Positions 53,787-58,677 of a DNA stretch of 58,677 nucleotides are shown in pieces (position 1 is the stretch's first letter; every line of letters starts with the position of its first letter). A program made the translations under genes and the position numbers. The notes under the pieces were generated by a model. The model did not search any database and had not been told where the DNA came from. It saw only the letters and a list, made by a program, of their open reading frames with translations. The stretch covers positions 1 through 58,677 of the forward strand of contig CAIZPP010000232.1 in the NCBI GenBank assembly GCA_903934875.1. Direction: 5' to 3'. This DNA comes from an uncultured Methylococcaceae bacterium (lineage in GTDB: Bacteria > Pseudomonadota > Gammaproteobacteria > Methylococcales > Methylococcaceae).

Positions 53787-54098
53787 TCAAACCATAAACT
53801 TGACGATAACTGCCAGAATCAACAGCAAACTAAAGCCTATGGCAAAAGCTCTTGTACTGGTTTTAGGCCAGTACAAAGCGTTGATGAGATTTGCCAGCGA
53901 CAGCAAAATTGTCGGCAATGCAAAAACAGCCGATGTTGCCAACGAATCCTGGTCAATGGGTAATCTCATGGAAGGGTATCCAAATACAGGATCGCTTTGC
54001 ATCCATTCATATTCGTTTGTCGGCATCAGCCAAAGCAAATAGCACAATAGTGAACCTAAAATACCTAGTAAGTAAAACAGTATAATCCGATATTTCAT
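53787..54098 (-). CDS. Small membrane protein, candidate immunity protein
   Basis: 103 aa with three hydrophobic segments: IILFYLLGILGSLLCYLLWL, ATSAVFALPTILLSLANLIN and AFAIGFSLLLILAVIVKFMV. No family recognised. Its start overlaps the stop of the lysozyme-like gene upstream as ATGA. Position, size and membrane location fit an immunity protein guarding the periplasm against the neighbouring peptidoglycan hydrolase; this is inference. Confidence 0.7.
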   Translation of the reverse strand: MKYRIILFYLLGILGSLLCYLLWLMPTNEYEWMQSDPVFGYPSMRLPIDQDSLATSAVFALPTILLSLANLINALYWPKTSTRAFAIGFSLLLILAVIVKFMV

Positions 54099-54835
54099 TT
54101 TAGCAAATTCTTAATATCATCAGAATGATTGACAATAGCATTACCATAAGACGTATCCTTTTTAGTCTCATCTAGTGTTAGATCTGGACCGCGATTATAC
54201 CTTGCGCCAATTACTCTGATTTCATCCTTACCTATGTTGTTAAGATTGGGAAAATCAATTTGCTTTAAATCCCACAAGTGCTTGGCAGCAATTGCCAGGG
54301 CATTATTAGCATTGCTAACGCAGAAAAAGAGACGATTTTTGTCAGCTAAACTTAAGCTATTAAAATCAACCCCCATTTCTTCTGCGGCACGCCTCATTTG
54401 GATTCCTAGTGGTTTAACAGAAGTTTGTTCAGTATCTTTCGTAATCGTCCACGATCTCATCCAAGGATCTCCCATATGATCAAAATACCTTATTAAAAAA
54501 ACATCATATTTACTACTATAGGGTTTACCACCAGTCTCGATCCAAGCAACACCACCAAGCAATTCTGGAGGCATATTATACTTTTTAGAAAGACTAACTA
54601 TCAGTTCTTTGTGTGCTCGAACCCATGCGTCTTTATAACCGTACAAATATGTTTTACCACCCCACAATTTCCAATAGACAACATTAGAATATCCCCAAGA
54701 AAAATCACCTTCCCCGTTATCCTCGCATAAATTTAAAGGGGTATTCGGTGAGGATTGTTGACGACATAATGTGCCATCATTAATATTTTGAGGATTTGAG
54801 TATTGGCATGTTGTTCCTGGCTTCTTACCTGGCAT
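54095..54835 (-). CDS. Lysozyme-like toxin/effector candidate
   Basis: 246 aa with no signal peptide. The centre looks like a goose-lysozyme/transglycosylase domain (ELIVSLSKKYNMPPELLGGV, AWIETGG with a possible catalytic Glu, GIQMRRAAEEMG, VIGARYNRGPD). The N-terminal ~45 residues are Cys/Asn/Pro-rich (KKPGTTCQYSNPQNINDGT). The gene is clearly more AT-rich than its neighbours and sits between the housekeeping genes tesA/prmB and aroC. No secretion-system genes (VgrG, PAAR, Rhs) are present. Together with the overlapping membrane gene it resembles an orphan antibacterial effector-immunity pair. A phage-type lysin is an alternative. Confidence 0.65.
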   Translation of the reverse strand: MPGKKPGTTCQYSNPQNINDGTLCRQQSSPNTPLNLCEDNGEGDFSWGYSNVVYWKLWGGKTYLYGYKDAWVRAHKELIVSLSKKYNMPPELLGGVAWIETGGKPYSSKYDVFLIRYFDHMGDPWMRSWTITKDTEQTSVKPLGIQMRRAAEEMGVDFNSLSLADKNRLFFCVSNANNALAIAAKHLWDLKQIDFPNLNNIGKDEIRVIGARYNRGPDLTLDETKKDTSYGNAIVNHSDDIKNLLK

Positions 54836-54987
54836 TGATTTCTACTCTCAATTTAATGGGAAAGCACTAAAATTAGTTTTTTGACTAGGAATTTAATTAA
54901 ATCAGATACTTGTGCCATTGCTTATCATTATTTTTTAATAACTGTTAGAACATAAAAATGCTGTAGACGCTTGGCTTATTCCCCACC
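54836..54987. other. AT-rich gap with a decayed family 1 end
   Basis: TTAGAACATAAAAATGCTGTA (last 20 bases 54946-54965) resembles the terminal part of family 1 arms. The rest is AT-rich with no gene. It marks the boundary of the foreign-looking pair. Confidence 0.4.
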
Positions 54988-55584
54988 TCAAACCACCCCG
55001 GCCTTTTTCAGCAAGGCCGCTATCGCTTCTGCAAACAACTGGTAACCCTGGGCGTTGGGATGTATCTCATCGGATTTCAGGTTGCGGTTTAACAAAATCT
55101 TATGCATGATCTCGTCTTCATAAGGTAACTGGAATTCCTTGGCGATTTGTCCGTAAAAATCCGGCGGCGATAACATCAGGCCAAATTTGGGCACACCCAC
55201 CAACACCACATCCACACCTTTTCCCTTAGCAAGCTTTATCATCGCCCGGATATTTTCTGCGGCTTGCTGCTCGCCCAATTGGCGCAGAAAATCATTGCCG
55301 CCTATGCATAGGATCATCAGCTTCGGGTTCTGCTCATCCAACACTTCAGGCAACCGTGCCAGACTTTCCGCCGTCACTTCACCGGGTACACCAGAGCGGA
55401 CCACGGTTCGCCCCAATAGCGTTTGCAGCACCATTGGATAACTTTCCTCAGCACTAGCACCCGTGCCATACGTCAGGCTGTCGCCAAAAGCCAAGATTAC
55501 CGCGTCCATGGGCAAGGGATTAAGCTTGGGAACACTAGGTCCGCAAGCAACCAACAAGAGCAGAAGCAACAGCCAAGCTTTCAT
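54988..55584 (-). CDS. tesA: TesA-like SGNH esterase, predicted lipoprotein
   Basis: 198 aa from ATG 55584 (MKAWLLLLLLLVACGPS), a lipoprotein signal with lipobox LVAC. SGNH-hydrolase blocks are complete: block I FGDSLTYG (Ser), Gly in the VPGEVT region, block III GGND (Asn) and block V DEIHPNAQGY (Asp, His). It resembles the arylesterase/acyl-CoA thioesterase I family. Anchoring as a lipoprotein suggests envelope lipid or ester turnover rather than cytosolic thioester cleavage. It follows prmB with almost no gap. Confidence 0.92.
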   Translation of the reverse strand: MKAWLLLLLLLVACGPSVPKLNPLPMDAVILAFGDSLTYGTGASAEESYPMVLQTLLGRTVVRSGVPGEVTAESLARLPEVLDEQNPKLMILCIGGNDFLRQLGEQQAAENIRAMIKLAKGKGVDVVLVGVPKFGLMLSPPDFYGQIAKEFQLPYEDEIMHKILLNRNLKSDEIHPNAQGYQLFAEAIAALLKKAGVV

Positions 55585-55588
55585 TCGT

Positions 55589-56509
55589 TCAGGCAAAGTG
55601 TATGCGGTATTCGGCAAGCTGGTCCGCTGTCAGCAAAAACACGCCATCGCCGCCGCGCTCAAATTCCAGCCAGCAGAAAGGAACATCGGGGTAGGCATAT
55701 TCCAAAGCCTCGGCACTGTTGCCCACTTCCACAATGAGCAAGCCATCCGGGTTAAGATGCGCATGAGCTTGGCGCAGGATGCGGCGGACACAATCCAATC
55801 CTGTGTTGCCTGACTCCAAACCCAAACGGGGTTCAGCGTGGTATTCCGGCGGCAATCCGCGCCACTCATCGCTACCCACATAAGGCGGGTTGCTGACAAT
55901 CAAATCGTAACGCTTGCCCGCCAGCCTGGCGAATAAATCGGAACATATTGCGGTCACTTGGTCCCTGACATCGTGGGCGTCGATATTTTTTTGTGCCACT
56001 TCCAAGGCCGGCGTGGAAATATCCACCGCATCCACATCGGCATCGGGAAACGCGACGGCACAGGCAATCGCGATGCAACCCGAGCCAGTGCATAAATCGA
56101 GAATATCCCCCACCTCTTCCGGTTGACTTAACCAAGGGCTGAACTGTTTTTCGATCAGCTCGGCGATGGGCGAACGCGGCACCAGTACCCGCTCGTCCAC
56201 ATAAAACGGCAGGCCACAGAACCAAGCCTCGTGGGTCAGGTAAGCCGCAGGTTTGCGTTCGGCGATGCGTCGTTCAAGCAGGCCCAGCACTTCCAGACGC
56301 TCGTCAGGAGTCAATACACAGTTGAAATAGCCACTGGGCAGATTATGCGGCAAATGCAAAGCATGCAGCGCCAAGCCAGCGGCTTCGTCAATGGCATTGG
56401 AGGTGCCGTGGCCAAAAAACAATCCTGCTTGGTTGAATTGGCTGGCACCCCAGCGGATGAAGTCACGCAAGGTGGCAAGATAATCAGTAATGCCTTCGGG
56501 ATAGCTCAT
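55589..56509 (-). CDS. prmB: Ribosomal protein L3 (Gln) N5-methyltransferase
   Basis: 306 aa. The SAM loop [15 protein letters not shown] and the substrate motif SNPPYVG are present, and the N-terminal region with [18 protein letters not shown] is the PrmB/HemK helical domain. It methylates a glutamine of uL3. prmB and aroC are neighbours in many gammaproteobacteria; here tesA and the effector pair intervene. Confidence 0.95.
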   Translation of the reverse strand: MSYPEGITDYLATLRDFIRWGASQFNQAGLFFGHGTSNAIDEAAGLALHALHLPHNLPSGYFNCVLTPDERLEVLGLLERRIAERKPAAYLTHEAWFCGLPFYVDERVLVPRSPIAELIEKQFSPWLSQPEEVGDILDLCTGSGCIAIACAVAFPDADVDAVDISTPALEVAQKNIDAHDVRDQVTAICSDLFARLAGKRYDLIVSNPPYVGSDEWRGLPPEYHAEPRLGLESGNTGLDCVRRILRQAHAHLNPDGLLIVEVGNSAEALEYAYPDVPFCWLEFERGGDGVFLLTADQLAEYRIHFA

Positions 56510-56638
56510 GGGACGTTCACTCGTTTATGGTATTGCAGCATTTTACCCTAAAAACACATCATTGCTGGCAATTCAACAGTCAAACTAATAATTCCTGTTA
56601 GCATAGAATCTTCCAACCTCATCAACGCAGGTTAAGCC

Positions 56639-58390
56639 ATGAGTGAAGAGCAGACTGGTCACGAGGATTTTGAAATGGATGCGTTAAACCGGGTGCGGGC
56701 CTACCACCATCGCACCAAGCATGGGTTCGGTCGTTATGCGGCCAGCCCTGGTTTCATGGATTGGGAGACCCAGCCCGACCCTTTCCGCCGATTTGACGGT
56801 GCCCAGCAATTTCCGCTTCCTCTGGCGGCAGACAGCCTTGCAGTCTTGTATGCCGATTTATTCACACCGGAAGGGATAAGCGCAAGCCCTTTGGATAAAA
56901 CTGGCGTAGGAATTTTGTTGGAACTTTCGTTTGGACTGGCTGCCTGGAAACAATATGGAAATGACCGTTGGGCTTTGCGTTGCAATCCTTCCAGCGGCAA
57001 CCTACATCCCACTGAAGCCTATCTGATCGCCTCAGGCGTGCCGGGATTGGAAGACGGTGGCTACCATTATGCCAGCATTGATCATGCGTTAGAGCAGCGC
57101 TGCCAATTTGAACCGCCGTTCCACGGACTACTTGTAGGCTTAAGCTCCATACACTGGCGGGAAGCCTGGAAATATGGCGAACGGGCTTTCCGCTATTGCC
57201 AGCATGACATCGGACATGGACTGGGGGCTTTGCGTTACGCTGCCGCCGTGCTAGGTTGGCGACTGCGCTTACTGGACTCTTGGGGCGACGGGGACATTGC
57301 CGCTTTACTGGGGTTGGACCGGCAGGCTGACTTTGCCGGGGCCGAAATAGAGGCACCCGATGTGCTGTGCCTGATCGAAACCGGCGTTGATGGTGACGGT
57401 GAACCCGATATCGACGCGCTGCTGAATGCGGCAAGCGCTGGAATTTGGACGGGAAAGGCTAATACACTGAGCCAAGTACACCATTCCAACTGGCCGGTGA
57501 TTGATGAGGTCTGCGCGGCGGCGCATAAACCCCGGACAATAAACCCTACTCCCTTGGGCAATGCCGTTGACACACACCTTCGCCCCCACCCTAACCCACC
57601 CCCGCCGAGGGAGAGCTTTCTAGGGGGCCGAACTATAAGCATTAATTCAACGCCATTGCCCGCCCTTTCACCCACTCTCTGCGAACTCACGGCTGCCGAA
57701 CTGATTAAACAACGCCGTAGCGCCCAAGCATTCGACGGGGTGACTGCAATTCCAGCCAAAACCCTCTGCCGCATTTTGGACGCGACCTTGCCGCGCACCA
57801 ACATGCCGCCCTTAGACCTCTGGAACCGGTCGCCTAAGGTGCATTTGGTGCTTTTCATCCATAGGGTTGTCGGCTTGCCGCCGGGCGTTTATCTATTCTG
57901 CCGCAGCGCCGAGGCAGAGCCTGTGCTAAAGGCGAAGCTGAAAGAATCTTTCAAATGGGAAAGCTGCGATGGCATCCCCAACCACCTGCGACTGTACCGA
58001 CTGTTGCGGGCCGATGCGCGGCAAGCGGCAACCACCCTTTCCTGCCAACAAGCCATCGCCGGGGACAGCGCCTTCAGCCTAGGTATGTTAACCGAATTCG
58101 AGGCCGGTCTGGCCGAAGGGCCGTGGGGCTACCGGCGGCTGTTCTGGGAATGCGGACTGATCGGCCAAGCGCTGTATCTAGAAGCCGAAGCGGCTGGAGT
58201 CAGGGGAACGGGCATCGGCTGCTTCTTCGACGACCCAGTGCATGAGTTGCTAGGCCTTGGCGGCACCGCATTTCAAAGCCTCTATCATTTCACCGTGGGT
58301 GGCCCAGTGGTGGATAACCGCCTGGAAAACCTGCCGGGTTATTGGCATTTGGAGCGTTTACAGAGTTCTCAACATCAAAGAGCTACTTGA
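56639..58390 (+). CDS. SagB-type nitroreductase-fold oxidoreductase, two domains, with in-frame repeat
   Basis: 583 aa with two SagB/ThcOx-like halves: residues ~25-245 (RYAASPGFMDWETQPDPFRR, NPSSGNLHPTEAYLI, YRYCQHDIGHGLGALRYAA-like region) and ~345-565 (QRRSAQAFDG, PPGVYLFCR, GMLTEFEAGLAEGPWGYR). SagB enzymes are FMN dehydrogenases that oxidise azolines in thiazole/oxazole peptides, but no cyclodehydratase or precursor peptide is nearby. Between the halves, residues ~311-330 (RPHPNPPPPRES) come from a family 4 repeat. The last residues (LQSSQHQRAT) come from a family 1 repeat. Function unknown. Confidence 0.88.
   Translation: MSEEQTGHEDFEMDALNRVRAYHHRTKHGFGRYAASPGFMDWETQPDPFRRFDGAQQFPLPLAADSLAVLYADLFTPEGISASPLDKTGVGILLELSFGLAAWKQYGNDRWALRCNPSSGNLHPTEAYLIASGVPGLEDGGYHYASIDHALEQRCQFEPPFHGLLVGLSSIHWREAWKYGERAFRYCQHDIGHGLGALRYAAAVLGWRLRLLDSWGDGDIAALLGLDRQADFAGAEIEAPDVLCLIETGVDGDGEPDIDALLNAASAGIWTGKANTLSQVHHSNWPVIDEVCAAAHKPRTINPTPLGNAVDTHLRPHPNPPPPRESFLGGRTISINSTPLPALSPTLCELTAAELIKQRRSAQAFDGVTAIPAKTLCRILDATLPRTNMPPLDLWNRSPKVHLVLFIHRVVGLPPGVYLFCRSAEAEPVLKAKLKESFKWESCDGIPNHLRLYRLLRADARQAATTLSCQQAIAGDSAFSLGMLTEFEAGLAEGPWGYRRLFWECGLIGQALYLEAEAAGVRGTGIGCFFDDPVHELLGLGGTAFQSLYHFTVGGPVVDNRLENLPGYWHLERLQSSQHQRAT
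57578..57623. repeat. Family 4 repeat inside the SagB-like gene
   Basis: CTTCGCCCCCACCCTAACCC followed by ACCCCCGCCGAGGGAGAG. It is in frame and falls in the linker between the two nitroreductase domains. Confidence 0.75.
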
Positions 58391-58433
58391 TAGCTGGTAT
58401 GAAAGGGCAGGACATTCAGTTAACTTGAAGCAC
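58359..58433. repeat. Family 1 arm overlapping the SagB-like stop codon
   Basis: TACAGAGTTCTCAACATCAA, then AGAGCTACTTGATAGCTGG and GAAAGGGCAGGACATTCAGT. This is the inverse of the segment at 43859-43925. The gene's stop at 58388-58390 lies inside it. Confidence 0.8.
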
Positions 58434-58555
58434 TACAGCGTTTTTAATATCGAAGAGGTACTTGTTAGGCTATATAATTTTGCAAAGCACAGACACACAG
58501 GATTGTTTGATTGAGTGTCCTTTATGATTTTTCTTTGTTAAGAAAAAACACTGTA
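58434..58555. mobile_element. Family 1 MITE-like repeat, complete copy
   Basis: Starts TACAGCGTTTTTAATATCGA and ends AAAAAACACTGTA, 122 bp, TA at both ends. The interior matches the left arm at 38784-38893 (GGTTTGATTGAGTGTCCTTT in the form TTGTTTGATTGAGTGTCCTT). Confidence 0.85.
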
Positions 58556-58677
58556 CATGAATGCAAATCAGGACTCCTAGCGGTGAAAAAAATGGCACAT
58601 AGGCGGTTTTGACGGTCAACAAAAGTCGTTGCCAAAATGACGGAACACGCCTGTTGCGCCTTACCGCGTTGAGGCAA
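58556..58677. other. Unassigned end of the window
   Basis: No gene is recognisable in the last ~120 bases. The sequence (AATGGCACATAGGCGGTTTT...) could be the edge of a mobile element or of an intergenic region, but there is too little to tell. Confidence 0.4.

Overview
This 58.7 kb window reads as chromosomal DNA of a free-living gammaproteobacterium. The housekeeping blocks (exbB-exbD-lpxK-ycaR-kdsB, yebC-ruvC-ruvA, a prmB/aroC/MFS neighbourhood) and the protein sequences fit that class. The look of several proteins would suit the methanotrophic order Methylococcales, but no methane-oxidation or other diagnostic gene is present, so the order is only a guess. Both ends of the window lie in or next to copies of one interspersed repeat, as expected of a contig broken at repeats.

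Layout. 0.4-8.2 kb: a compact operon for a membrane-bound group 4 [NiFe] hydrogenase of the Hyf type (hyfB-C-E-F-G plus a hyfH/hyfI fusion). 8.2-11.2 kb: metK, thyA, lgt on the minus strand. 11.3-22.9 kb: an accessory stretch with a secreted PQQ-like propeller protein, a TacA/TacT toxin-antitoxin pair, a secreted phosphoesterase/phospholipase C, a glutaredoxin-domain protein, a large DUF4062-STAND NTPase-TM-FGE protein, a chagasin-type protease inhibitor and a Fic protein. 22.9-32.2 kb: central carbon metabolism (pta, glgP, pckG, gltA). 32.4-34.9 kb: an old-yellow-enzyme/GST pair facing an HxlR regulator across an operator-like inverted repeat. 34.9-38.8 kb: an unknown ORF, a DUF3701-type tyrosine recombinase and a three-module beta-carbonic anhydrase. 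39.3-43.5 kb: rsmD, two M16 peptidases, cyoE. 43.9-50.9 kb: an NspC-like decarboxylase, an NlpC/P60 lipoprotein, yebC-ruvC-ruvA, kdsB, ycaR, lpxK, exbD, exbB. 51.1-56.5 kb: an MFS transporter, aroC, an AT-rich lysozyme-like effector with a membrane immunity candidate, a TesA-like lipoprotein and prmB. 56.6-58.4 kb: a double-domain SagB-type oxidoreductase.

The most striking property of the window is its load of short palindromic mobile repeats. At least five families can be separated by eye. One family (about 122-129 bp, ends TACAGCGTTTTTAA...) is flanked by TA and repeatedly lies exactly against, or inside, start and stop codons. Others are nested inside it, and one G+C-rich family lies in frame within kdsB and the SagB-like gene. 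The best candidates for new biology are the CBM-like/beta-carbonic anhydrase/fascin-like fusion, the DUF4062-STAND-FGE protein whose C-terminus resembles a DGR variable region, the hydrogenase with a coherently reduced ferredoxin domain and no C-terminal peptide on its large subunit, and the effector/immunity pair between tesA and aroC.
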